Source: a bacterium TMED217 (lineage in GTDB: Bacteria; Fidelibacterota; Marinisomatia; Marinisomatales; UBA1611). Taken from it: a DNA stretch of 49,733 bases. A program made the translations under genes and the position numbers. Positions 26,676 through 35,728 of the stretch are shown here, one piece after another. Positions within the stretch are counted from its first letter, which is position 1. Every line of letters begins with the position of its first letter. Below the pieces are notes generated by a model. It had not been told where the DNA came from, searched no databases, and worked only from the letters and a program-made list of their open reading frames with translations. Where the stretch lies: the NCBI GenBank assembly GCA_002169695.1, contig NHJO01000009.1, positions 11,789 to 61,521 of the forward strand. Direction: 5' to 3'.

Positions 26676-27887
26676 TTGTATGGTATTCATTTGATAAAAA
26701 AATATTTAGTTAATTACCGAAACGTAACTGTACTAATCATTTTTTCTGTGATTTTTGGTTTTGCCAAAAATGTTGTCCTTGGGAGGCTGCTGTCAATAAG
26801 TGATTTTGGAGTTTATTCTCTTTCTCTTTCTATAATAGGTATATTTTCAGCATTACTTTTATTTGGTCAGCAAAAGGGGATTATTAGGTTTTTTATAAAA
26901 AAAAATGTAAAAGACTATGATTGGAAAACACCAATTTTAATTCAATTATTTATTTCAATTCCAATTACCTTTATTTTATTACCAATAATTTCTAATTACT
27001 ATAATGTTGAATTTGCTTTTACTTATTTTTGTGTATGCGTTATTGTTTCTACAGTAATTACTGATTTGCTTATAAATATTGTTAGAGCATCTGGGAAATT
27101 TGAGTTGGCCCTAATATTGCAAAGAATGATTAGAATCATTGTAGCTATAACCGCCATAATATTTCTTATTAGCGATATCTTAAAATTAGCATTTATTTTC
27201 TATTTCTTTGGTAGTCTTCACTTTTTTTATGGTGTCTTTGTTTATAATTATGTAATAAGAAAAATAAATTTTGGATCTAATACAATACCTCTCAGTTCAC
27301 AGAAAGAAGGTCTTTATTTTTCTGCGTTAGATATTATATCACTTATTAATATGTATGGAATAAACTTGATAATCGCTGAGATTTTATCCATTGATTATTT
27401 AGGCATATTCTTTGCTTTTAATATAATTCTAAGGATATATGAAATTTTTGCTCAATCCACAGATTTTGTCACTATGCCATCATCAAAAGAAATAGACAGG
27501 CCTGGTTTAATAATTATCATTATGAAAAATCTAATAATTGGGTCTGGAATTTCTTTATTTTTTCTGGTCTTTGGAGACTACATCGTGTCTCTAATATATC
27601 TCAAAAAATATGATGAATATCTTAACCTTATTCCATTAATATGTTTAATCGGTCAAGTCAAGATGATGGATAGTATTCCTTCGAGTATAGTAAGTGGAAT
27701 TTCAAATAAAATTATATTAAAAGGGTACGTCCTATATAATTCGATTTTTACAATAATTTTTATTCCTGTATCAATTTTATTAATCCATTATTACGGTCTT
27801 ATTGGAGTACCCTACGCTTTGATTATTTTACATTTTCTAAGATCTATATATGGGTTTAGAATTTTGTATGAAAGATATAAATATTAA
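26676..27887 (+). CDS. oligosaccharide flippase (Wzx-like)
   Basis: 403 residues, nearly all membrane helices (about 12). The opening FGFAKNVVLGRLLSISDFGVYSLSLSIIGIF (in its shorter parts) is typical of polysaccharide biosynthesis/MATE-like flippases that move lipid-linked repeat units across the inner membrane. The start is uncertain: TTG at 26676 or TTG at 26691 (MIKKYLVNYRNV); both lack a clear Shine-Dalgarno sequence. It follows the Wzz gene after 81 bases and precedes the polymerase/ligase gene, the usual Wzx-Wzy-Wzz grouping. The sugar specificity cannot be read. Confidence 0.85.
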   Translation: MYGIHLIKKYLVNYRNVTVLIIFSVIFGFAKNVVLGRLLSISDFGVYSLSLSIIGIFSALLLFGQQKGIIRFFIKKNVKDYDWKTPILIQLFISIPITFILLPIISNYYNVEFAFTYFCVCVIVSTVITDLLINIVRASGKFELALILQRMIRIIVAITAIIFLISDILKLAFIFYFFGSLHFFYGVFVYNYVIRKINFGSNTIPLSSQKEGLYFSALDIISLINMYGINLIIAEILSIDYLGIFFAFNIILRIYEIFAQSTDFVTMPSSKEIDRPGLIIIIMKNLIIGSGISLFFLVFGDYIVSLIYLKKYDEYLNLIPLICLIGQVKMMDSIPSSIVSGISNKIILKGYVLYNSIFTIIFIPVSILLIHYYGLIGVPYALIILHFLRSIYGFRILYERYKY

Positions 27888-27906
27888 TAGTAAGGATTAA
27901 ACTAAC

Positions 27907-29268
27907 TTGTTTTTATTAAAGTCAGTTATTAATGATTATACAATGATTTCAAAAGATAAGATTAAATTGTTTTTTCTTCAGCTTATTTTGATATTAGGTA
28001 TTATTTTAATCAATGAAGAGCAATCATATTTATTCCTTTTCTTTTATGTTATTGCTTCTATCCTTTGCATTATAAATCCAAAATATATTCTTTACATATT
28101 CTATAGTTCAATTTGGATTAGTCTAATGTTGCATTTTAAAATAGATAACATTGTAATTAGACTGAGCGATATTATATTTATCTTCCTTTTTTCTTCTTGG
28201 CTAATTAATTCATTTTATAATAAAAAGTTTATGTTAAATACTCCGAAGAAGAATGACTATGTGATAATTGGATTCGTTCTGTTAAGCTGTTTTAGTTTAA
28301 TAACTAGTTTGAATAGACTTAACACTATGGTTGAGATAATCCAGATTTTCCAATTGATATTTCTCTATTACTTGTTAAAAAGTATTATTAGCAATGAAAG
28401 AGATATGAAATATTTTATGATTGCTACAATAATATTTGGAATTATTGATTCTTTTTATATCTTTAACACAGTAATCGAAAAGGGAGTAGGAGGCAGGTAT
28501 ATTGGAATTTTAGAAAAGACACCTGATGAAATTCCATATGCATTATTATTTCTATATCTTTTATTTTTATCAGAAAAGAATATATTTATAAAGGCATTAA
28601 AATTAGTATTTCTATTAATTTTAACTGTGGCTCTTTTTCTAACAATGGGAAGAGGACTACTTATTATCGCTGGTGCAATGTTTGTTATATCAACAATTCT
28701 TTATTACGGTGCAAGAGGGAAATATATAAACATAATTACAACCTTTACAGCTGCGACAATTATTTCTATCTTTTTAATTTTTTCTAGTCAAAATGCTAGT
28801 AAGAGATATGGCTCAATTGTAAAAGGTGGAGAAAATATAGATTTAAGACTTTATAATTATTATTCATCTATCATGATATTGAAAAAATATCCTTTTACAG
28901 GTGTAGGCTTAGGTAATGATTATGAACATTTTAAAGCTAATTTACCAGATTTTTCTCCAGAATTAGTTAGAAAATGGGGTGGCGATACTCCGCATAATGA
29001 ATTACTTCATTTTGGAATTCAATCAGGGGTTCTAGGTATGGTCTTTGCAATGTTTTTTTATTTTAGCTTGATAAGGAGAGCATATAAAAATCTAATTGAA
29101 AAAAGATTCCAGTCTCAAACTTTAGCAATTGGATTATTCTCATTCAGTATTGGAATTTTTCTTTGGAGCCTTGCGAATGACGTAATATTAGCAGGACATG
29201 GGTCATTAGCAATATTAATTACTGCTTTCACAGACAAAATATATGGAAGCAATAAAGTAAAATATTAA
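27907..29268 (+). CDS. O-antigen ligase/polymerase family membrane protein
   Basis: 453 residues from TTG at 27907, or 441 from the ATG at 27943 (MISKDKIKLFF), which is equally plausible. About 12 membrane helices with a large extracytoplasmic loop late in the protein. The Wzy_C/WaaL-type signatures are YPFTGVGLGNDYEHF and GGDTPHNELLHFGIQSGVLG (with the H and E that mark the family), preceded by the MGRGLLIIAGAMFV helix. It either polymerises repeat units or ligates glycan to an acceptor; position next to flippase and co-polymerase favours polymerase. Confidence 0.85.
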   Translation: MFLLKSVINDYTMISKDKIKLFFLQLILILGIILINEEQSYLFLFFYVIASILCIINPKYILYIFYSSIWISLMLHFKIDNIVIRLSDIIFIFLFSSWLINSFYNKKFMLNTPKKNDYVIIGFVLLSCFSLITSLNRLNTMVEIIQIFQLIFLYYLLKSIISNERDMKYFMIATIIFGIIDSFYIFNTVIEKGVGGRYIGILEKTPDEIPYALLFLYLLFLSEKNIFIKALKLVFLLILTVALFLTMGRGLLIIAGAMFVISTILYYGARGKYINIITTFTAATIISIFLIFSSQNASKRYGSIVKGGENIDLRLYNYYSSIMILKKYPFTGVGLGNDYEHFKANLPDFSPELVRKWGGDTPHNELLHFGIQSGVLGMVFAMFFYFSLIRRAYKNLIEKRFQSQTLAIGLFSFSIGIFLWSLANDVILAGHGSLAILITAFTDKIYGSNKVKY

Positions 29269-29293
29269 TATCATATATTTGAATAGAATTGTG

Positions 29294-30055
29294 TTATTTA
29301 ATTTTGTATAATGTTGATCGTATTATACCATCAGCTCCCACTATTTTTTTATTTATTTGGCAAATTATACTTTTCGATTTGTATTCTAATAAGAATGGTT
29401 TTTTGTGTAATTCTACTCCGCTGTTAAGTAGAAAACGTGTATCTGAACCAGAGGGTTTATCTATATTTGGGTTAAATCCTTTTTTAAATGGGAGACCTTC
29501 AGTAATCAATAAATGTTTATAAGGTTTTACTTTATTAAGGTAATCAGCAAATTTTTTAATTTCACGATTACTTAAATGTTGGAGAACTTGTCGAACAAAG
29601 GCTAAGTCTCCTTTTGGTAATTTATCTTCGGCAATATTTATTTGGTTGTATTCTATGTTATTGTACTGGTGGTTTTGTTTATTTCGTTCAAGAATGATAC
29701 TTGAAATATCGCAAGCAACATACTTATTACAGTCATCAATAAAGTTTTTTCCTACGTTAAAATCACCGCAGCCCAAATCTACAATTGTAGCGCAATTAAG
29801 TGTCTTAATCTCATTTTTGACAGCTTCTACATAAGGTTTTACTACATCGAAGCTATGAGAGCCACTACCGCTTGTAGACCTACCAATCTCATCTTTTCCC
29901 CAAATTCCATCATAATATATTTTATTAAAAATATCAGATGTGTTCATTCCTTTAAACGTTGATTCAATTCCAAATATTTTGTATCGGATTTTGTGGTAGG
30001 CTTGACGAAATATAGGAGGCAGAATTCTTTTCAGTATATTTTTGACAACCTTCAT
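29294..30055 (-). CDS. class I SAM-dependent methyltransferase
   Basis: 253 residues. Motif I VDLGCGDFNVGKNF (about 92-105), a motif II-like acidic end in YVACDISSIILER, and motif III-like LAFVRQVLQHLSN identify a Rossmann-fold methyltransferase. It could methylate a sugar of the surface glycan, but the substrate is not shown. An odd N-terminal extension (about 1-55) is rich in K/R and aromatics (KNILKRILPPIFRQAYHKIR), as in some glycan-modifying methyltransferases, and could contact the membrane. It lies opposite to its neighbours; its upstream gap (30056-30305) is a divergent, AT-rich promoter region where I see no other feature. Confidence 0.85.
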   Translation of the reverse strand: MKVVKNILKRILPPIFRQAYHKIRYKIFGIESTFKGMNTSDIFNKIYYDGIWGKDEIGRSTSGSGSHSFDVVKPYVEAVKNEIKTLNCATIVDLGCGDFNVGKNFIDDCNKYVACDISSIILERNKQNHQYNNIEYNQINIAEDKLPKGDLAFVRQVLQHLSNREIKKFADYLNKVKPYKHLLITEGLPFKKGFNPNIDKPSGSDTRFLLNSGVELHKKPFLLEYKSKSIICQINKKIVGADGIIRSTLYKIK

Positions 30056-30305
30056 TTTTCCTTTCTTGTTTAAGTTTATTTAATAATTGGGGTTATAGAA
30101 TTAAAACACGAATTGTTTGCACGACTCTTTCAATTTTTTCAATGCTATGCCTTGTAATTATATGATGAATTTTCATTTAAAATTTATACTAATATTATAA
30201 TTCGTATTTTTTAATGAAATTCAGAAACAAATAAATAAATTTTATTGAAAATATAAATTAATTACCATAGTGAATATCGCGGTTTAATTATTGTATCCAT
30301 AGATA

Positions 30306-31445
30306 ATGAAAAATAAAATAAAGATAATACATGTCATTACGCATCTTCCAATAGGTGGAGCCCAAGATAATACACTTTATACTGTTGAGTTATTAGATAA
30401 AGAAAAATATGATATCTCTCTATGCTGCAATCTTGATGGTGAATTAGTAGAAAGAGCCGAGAATATTAGAGGTATCAAAATTTTCGACATACCTTTTTTA
30501 TGTAGAGAGGTTAACCCATATAAAGATATAAAGGCATTTATATTATTATATAAATTATTTAAAAAAGAAAATTATACTATCATCCATACTCATAGTTCAA
30601 AGGCTGGTCTATTAGGTAGATTTGCAGCTATGTTAAATAAAACACCGGTAATAATTCATACTATACATGGATTTGCATTTAATGATTTTATGAATGTGTT
30701 TAAAAAGAGTTTTTTCATAAATGTAGAAAAGCTTTTAGCGAAATGGACAAATGTTTTAATAACAGTTTCTAACTTAAATAAAAAAAAGATTATTGATTTA
30801 AATATTGCTAAGGAAACCAAATTAAAAAATATTTATAGTGGTATTGATTTAAAGTTGTTTACTAATAAAAATAATATTGAATTTCGAAAAGAATTAAATC
30901 TAAAAAGCCACCATATTTTATTGGGTTCTGTTGGTAGATTATCTTTCCAGAAAGATCCTATTACAATGATCAATGCTTTTGATATTGTAGCTAAACGCTT
31001 TTCCAATGCTCATCTTGTTTTAGTGGGTGATGGAGAACTTAGGAGTATTATTGTAGATAGAATTGATCAATTACATTTAAATGATAGAGTCCATTTAACT
31101 GGCAATAAAAATAATCCTTGGAAAATCTATCATAGTTTGGATTTGTTTATTATGAGTTCGATTTATGAAGGATTAGGGAGGTCAATAACTGAGGCTCTAT
31201 CCTGCGGTGTTCCTGTGGTTTGTACAAGTGTAGAAGGTGTACCAGAAATTGTTAGAGATAATAAAACAGGTATTTTGGTCCCTCCAAAAGATGCTAGTGC
31301 ATTAGCAGAGGGAGTGATAAAATCTTTAAGTAATATGGAAGTTGCAAAAAAAATGGCGAGCAAAGGTCACAAATTTGTAAATGATAATTTTGATGTGAAT
31401 AAAATGGTGGATGATATTGATGCGCTTTATGATAGGCAATTATAA
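30306..31445 (+). CDS. glycosyltransferase family 4
   Basis: 379 residues with a GT-B fold. The N-terminal domain has VITHLPIGGAQDNTLYTVELL, with the Gly-Gly loop of GT4 enzymes, then HTHSSKAGLLGRFAAML and IIHTIHGFAF. The C-terminal domain has GSVGRLSFQKDPITMINAF, LVLVGDGELR, and the catalytic E-x7-E motif in IYEGLGRSITEALSCGVPVV. It transfers a nucleotide-sugar sugar to the growing lipid-linked oligosaccharide on the cytosolic side. Only one glycosyltransferase is visible in this locus, so others must lie elsewhere. Confidence 0.93.
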   Translation: MKNKIKIIHVITHLPIGGAQDNTLYTVELLDKEKYDISLCCNLDGELVERAENIRGIKIFDIPFLCREVNPYKDIKAFILLYKLFKKENYTIIHTHSSKAGLLGRFAAMLNKTPVIIHTIHGFAFNDFMNVFKKSFFINVEKLLAKWTNVLITVSNLNKKKIIDLNIAKETKLKNIYSGIDLKLFTNKNNIEFRKELNLKSHHILLGSVGRLSFQKDPITMINAFDIVAKRFSNAHLVLVGDGELRSIIVDRIDQLHLNDRVHLTGNKNNPWKIYHSLDLFIMSSIYEGLGRSITEALSCGVPVVCTSVEGVPEIVRDNKTGILVPPKDASALAEGVIKSLSNMEVAKKMASKGHKFVNDNFDVNKMVDDIDALYDRQL

Positions 31446-31456
31446 TTATATATTTA

Positions 31457-33076
31457 TCACCATTTAAATTCTAAACCTAGAATAAGTTTTTCCTCTCTAT
31501 ATTTTTGGCTTTCTGAATACAAATTTGGATTGAAAGTTTCCGATATAGAAATTGTTGACCTTAATCTTAATAGGTCAGAAAAGATATAGTTAAAGCTAAT
31601 ATTTAGTTTAGAAATTTTTTCTTTACCGTCTAAAAAGAATTTTGTATTCCAGTCATAATCTTTGTCTCTATTGTCATAGTTATTTAAGATATTTGATCCA
31701 TTTCCTATGCCTTTTAAGACATATTCAAAAGATGATTCAATTGTAATTTTTGGTTTAGGAAAATAAAACGATTCTATATGTATTGCTTTGCTATTAGGGC
31801 CATATGGTGAGCCTAAAAAATTTTCTCTGTTCGTGTAAGAAAAATCAGGATGTGTATAGGTCCATGGTCTTGTTACATTATATTCTAGTCTGAGATCTGG
31901 GAAGAACATATTTGATGATGTTAAAAATACTCCGACTTGGTAAGAGTACTTATTGCCCCACCAGTCTGACATTAGATCTTGCCAGGATAATTCATCAATG
32001 ATAAATGCACTATAAAATATAATCCCAGGTTTAACTCTATATCCTAAGTCAAGGGCAATTAATATATTATCAAGATCACCAAGGTTATGCTCTTTCGCCC
32101 AAAAAAATGATATAGGATTAAGATACCCTATTTCTGGAGATCGATTACCATATATAACTAACTCAGATACAGAAGCCTGTATATTATTATTTAGTTTGAT
32201 TTGTGCTCTGTGTCCTGCAATATATTTTTCTTTCTTTACATTTGAAGAGTGGATATTTTTTATAGATGCTGATAGAAGAGAACCGTGGAAGTATTCTAGT
32301 TGTAATGATCCAATATTTTTATATAGAGCAATGCGATTAAAAGGGATCGCATCTGCAGCTATTATTGGTGATCTTCCAGATGACCAACCCCATGAAAATG
32401 GGTTATTTGTTATCTCTATATCGATGACAGAATTTTTAATGAATAATGAACTTTGGTTGGTGTACCAAAAATTCATATCAATAGCAGGAAAATATTTTAC
32501 CCATTCATTGTTATAGTCATTTGATATCCAAATAAATTTTCCGCTATGTCGATACATAGAAAACTTAGACGAAATAAAAATAGTATTGTTTAAAATACCT
32601 TTGAGTGAGAATTCATCCAAAGATTGAAGGTCTGGTTTTTTTGAATTATTTCTTTCATTGAATGGATCGGATATTATTTTTTCTCTCCAGTTAAGCCAAA
32701 AGGATGCTACTTCAGATACAGATTGATATAAATGCTCTTTCGGTTTATTAAAATTAGTTGTAGTTAATCCTTTGGTAAGGTAATTCATTTTATTTTTTAA
32801 GTTTAAAGTAATTCCAGCGGTATCTTTAAGAGCTGGTTGTATATCCCATTTATGAATTTTTATTATGTCATTTTTATATTGGTTTAAATAATCATTAGTT
32901 TTGATCGTACTAAAATCATTCTTACCAAAATATTTAAATGGTATATCACCTAATGCAGAATATCTTTTTATTAAAATTTGGGATGGGTGATCATTGGCAA
33001 TAGGAATTTGGGATAGAACCTGGCAAAGTATTATCATTCCAGCTATTGGTAATATTTTTATATAACTTCTTATCAT
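31457..33076 (-). CDS. capsule-assembly Wzi-like outer-membrane barrel
   Basis: 539 residues. A signal peptide or anchor (about 1-24) is followed by a helical part and then a barrel. Features like Wzi: AHRAQIKL and VSELVIYGNRSPEIGYLNPI strand pairs, the DELSWQDLMSDWWGNKYSY region, LRLEYNVTRPWTYTHPD and a C-terminal strand LILGLEFKW ending in an aromatic. Wzi is a surface lectin that attaches capsule to the cell. It lies opposite to the other locus genes, directly after the GT4 gene (convergent), and faces the sugar transferase across 33077-33269. The Wzi assignment rests on strand pattern and context. Confidence 0.75.
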   Translation of the reverse strand: MIRSYIKILPIAGMIILCQVLSQIPIANDHPSQILIKRYSALGDIPFKYFGKNDFSTIKTNDYLNQYKNDIIKIHKWDIQPALKDTAGITLNLKNKMNYLTKGLTTTNFNKPKEHLYQSVSEVASFWLNWREKIISDPFNERNNSKKPDLQSLDEFSLKGILNNTIFISSKFSMYRHSGKFIWISNDYNNEWVKYFPAIDMNFWYTNQSSLFIKNSVIDIEITNNPFSWGWSSGRSPIIAADAIPFNRIALYKNIGSLQLEYFHGSLLSASIKNIHSSNVKKEKYIAGHRAQIKLNNNIQASVSELVIYGNRSPEIGYLNPISFFWAKEHNLGDLDNILIALDLGYRVKPGIIFYSAFIIDELSWQDLMSDWWGNKYSYQVGVFLTSSNMFFPDLRLEYNVTRPWTYTHPDFSYTNRENFLGSPYGPNSKAIHIESFYFPKPKITIESSFEYVLKGIGNGSNILNNYDNRDKDYDWNTKFFLDGKEKISKLNISFNYIFSDLLRLRSTISISETFNPNLYSESQKYREEKLILGLEFKW

Positions 33077-33269
33077 ATTTTATTGCTTTTACATTACTCA
33101 AATGCTAAGTTTATGTTTCAATTTAAGGAATCCTATCGAATAAAAACGCTATCAGTTTGTCAAAAATAAATAGAAGTTATTATTCTTCGCTTGACAAGCC
33201 TGGAGCTTTCACTCCATAGTTATTATTGACGTTTAATATCTTAATAGATAATTAACAAATCAATATTAG

Positions 33270-34670
33270 ATGGAAATATTAAACCAAATATTAGTTCGTT
33301 TTCCAAAGTGGATTGTATCCTGGGTTTTGGTTGTTATAGATGCGATGATTGGATATTATGTTATTAATTTTATAATTATTGATACTTATAATATCCCCAC
33401 TGGGCACTCATTTTTTTCTATATTTATAGTTTTGCAAATTTTTTGGTGCTGTTTTTTCTGGGCTACTAATTTATATAATGGTGATGCTGAAGTTTCTAGG
33501 TTTGCTGAAACAGAAACTCTTATCAAATTAACATTTTTTATTATGACCGTTGGGATATTTTTATTGGGTGTAGATGTCAACCTTGGTCCTATTAAATCAC
33601 AATATATAATTAGGTATTGGATTTCATTCTCATTATTAACAGTTTTAAATAGATGGATTATTCGATCAATACAAAAGCTTTTATTAAAAAAAGGTTTTGG
33701 TCAGCATAATGTTGTAATAATTGGTTCTGGTGAAAGGTCAGCCTATGTAATTGATAAACTTTTAGGTCATCGCCAACAATTATATCGAGTAATTGGTTTT
33801 ATTAAAACTTATAATGAAGTTAAAAATGAAACAAAAAAGTTAAAATACCTTGGCGACGAAAAGAATTTAAAAGACATAATTGCTAAAAACCCAGTCTCTG
33901 ATATTGTTATTGCGCTTGACAATATGGATCATCAGCATATTATGAGATTAATATCAATAATAAATGGTGCTCCTGTCTCTATAAAAATTGTTCCAGACCT
34001 TTATGAAGTTATTAGTGGATTAGCAAGGACTGAACAAATTTCTGGTTTGCCGTTAATTGAGGTTAATTTTCAAGAAAGTACATGGTCAAGTTCGGGTATG
34101 AAGAGGCTATTGGATTTCATAATAAGCTTAGTTGCAATTATATCGCTAGTTCCTTTTTCTATTTTAATTGGTATTATTATCAAATTAACATCTAAAGGTC
34201 CAATCATTTATAGTCAAGAAAGATTAGGTTATAATGGGCTACCTTATAAAATATATAAATTCAGATCAATGGTAGTTGATGCTGAAGATGAAAGTGGGCC
34301 AGTTTGGGCACTCGATAATGACCCTAGAATAACACCAGTTGGTAAAATATTAAGGAAATATAGAATAGATGAACTTCCTCAATTAATAAATGTTTTTCTT
34401 GGTCAGATGAGCTTAATTGGCCCGAGGCCTGAAAGGCCATATTTTATTGAAAAATTAAAAGAGAAATTTCCGCTATACGAAAGACGTTTTAGAGTTAGAC
34501 CAGGTATTACAGGTTGGTCTCAGATTAAACATCCATCAGATTTAGAAGAAGAGGATGTAAGACAAAAATTAAGATATGATTTTTATTATATTGAGAATTT
34601 AAGTTTTAATCTTGACCTCAAGATATTAATAAGCACTATAGTCGTGGTTTTATCAGGAAAGGGTCGTTAA
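33270..34670 (+). CDS. polyprenyl-phosphate sugar-1-phosphate transferase (WcaJ/WbaP type)
   Basis: 466 residues. Four N-terminal helices (about 12-120) and a Rossmann-like CoA-binding_3 domain (NVVIIGSGERSAYVIDKL) are followed by the catalytic bacterial sugar transferase domain: KRLLDFIISLVAIISLVPF, GPIIYSQERLGYNG, YKFRSMVVDAED, DPRITPVGKILRKYRIDELP, GQMSLIGPRPERP and RFRVRPGITGWSQI. It starts the repeat unit by moving sugar-1-phosphate from a UDP-sugar to undecaprenyl phosphate at the cytosolic face. It probably drives expression of the unit synthesis together with ugd. Confidence 0.95.
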   Translation: MEILNQILVRFPKWIVSWVLVVIDAMIGYYVINFIIIDTYNIPTGHSFFSIFIVLQIFWCCFFWATNLYNGDAEVSRFAETETLIKLTFFIMTVGIFLLGVDVNLGPIKSQYIIRYWISFSLLTVLNRWIIRSIQKLLLKKGFGQHNVVIIGSGERSAYVIDKLLGHRQQLYRVIGFIKTYNEVKNETKKLKYLGDEKNLKDIIAKNPVSDIVIALDNMDHQHIMRLISIINGAPVSIKIVPDLYEVISGLARTEQISGLPLIEVNFQESTWSSSGMKRLLDFIISLVAIISLVPFSILIGIIIKLTSKGPIIYSQERLGYNGLPYKIYKFRSMVVDAEDESGPVWALDNDPRITPVGKILRKYRIDELPQLINVFLGQMSLIGPRPERPYFIEKLKEKFPLYERRFRVRPGITGWSQIKHPSDLEEEDVRQKLRYDFYYIENLSFNLDLKILISTIVVVLSGKGR

Positions 34671-34681
34671 ATAATACTATT

Positions 34682-35662
34682 CTATGCTATATGATAATAT
34701 ACTTTATACCAATCAATAAACTTTTTTATACCTTTTTCAATATTCGTCTGTGGTTTATAACCAGTTATTTTTTCTAATTTAATGATATTTGCATTTGTTT
34801 CTTTTACATCGCCTTGTTGCATTGGTTTCAATATTATTTTAGCTTTTTTATTAAGGTGGTTTTCGATTATATCAACAAAACGAAGGAGCCCAACTGGTTT
34901 TGCGCCACCAATATTTAATATTTCATGATTTTTTAAGATATTTGAATTCTGTTCGTTAATATTAATTAGTCTTCTTATAGGCTCAATTATATCGGTAATA
35001 TATGTGAAACTTCTTTTATGGTCACCTTTATTAAATAAGTTGATATCTTTATTTTCTATAATAGATTTAGTAAAAATATAAAGTGCCATATCTGGTCTTC
35101 CCCAAGGTCCATATACGGTAAAAAACCTTAGACCAATCGTTCGTAATCCGTATAGGTTTGAATAAGAATGAGCCATTAATTCATTTGTTTTTTTTGTGAC
35201 TCCGTACATAGATATTTGTTTTTCTGTATTGTCTTCTTCAGAAAAAGGTTGTTGTTGATTTATGCCATATATAGAACTAGAAGAGGCATAAATAATAGTT
35301 TTAATATTGTGTTTTTTGCAATTTTCAAGAATATTTAAAAATCCAGTAATATTAGTATCGATATAAAATTGAGGATTTGTAATCGAATACCTTACACCTG
35401 CTTGGGCTCCAAGATGAATAACTTGATCAAATTTATTTTCATTAAATAGCGGATCTAGTTCATTGTTATTGGTGAAATCAATTTTTTGAAATGCAAAGTT
35501 TTTTAATTTTTTTAAGTTATTTAGCCTTGCAATTTTTAATGTAGTATCATAGTAGTCATTAAGATTATCAATGCCAACGATAAGGTAATTATTATTTAGT
35601 AGCTTTTCCGCTAAATGATAGCCTATAAAACCTGCAACGCCAGTTATAAGTATTTTTTTCAT
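34682..35662 (-). CDS. UDP-glucuronate 4-epimerase
   Basis: 326 residues from the ATG at 35662 (a TTG six bases earlier is possible). The short-chain epimerase has ITGVAGFIGYHLAEKL, the GAQAGVRYSITNPQFYIDTN block typical of GlcA epimerases, ASSSSIYG, the catalytic YGVTKKTNELMAHSY, and LRFFTVYGPWGRPDMALYIF. The last block separates UDP-GlcA 4-epimerases (CapI/LpsL) from GalE. It converts UDP-glucuronate, made by ugd, to UDP-galacturonate. It lies opposite to the rest of the locus, converging on the sugar transferase, and closes the locus. Confidence 0.9.
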   Translation of the reverse strand: MKKILITGVAGFIGYHLAEKLLNNNYLIVGIDNLNDYYDTTLKIARLNNLKKLKNFAFQKIDFTNNNELDPLFNENKFDQVIHLGAQAGVRYSITNPQFYIDTNITGFLNILENCKKHNIKTIIYASSSSIYGINQQQPFSEEDNTEKQISMYGVTKKTNELMAHSYSNLYGLRTIGLRFFTVYGPWGRPDMALYIFTKSIIENKDINLFNKGDHKRSFTYITDIIEPIRRLININEQNSNILKNHEILNIGGAKPVGLLRFVDIIENHLNKKAKIILKPMQQGDVKETNANIIKLEKITGYKPQTNIEKGIKKFIDWYKVYYHIA

Positions 35663-35728
35663 AATCAAAATTTATTTAATTTTTATTAATATATGATATG
35701 TCAATTCTTAATTATTAAAAGATAAAAT

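Noticed and set aside
29289-29834. Plus-strand frames opposite the methyltransferase
   Set aside because: The minus-strand gene has a clear SAM-binding motif; these frames have no family features.
33191-33224. TTGACA with a later TAGTTA as a promoter, and a small inverted repeat (TGGAG/CTCCA)
   Set aside because: The spacing is about 20 bases, too long for a standard sigma70 promoter, and the stem is only five pairs.
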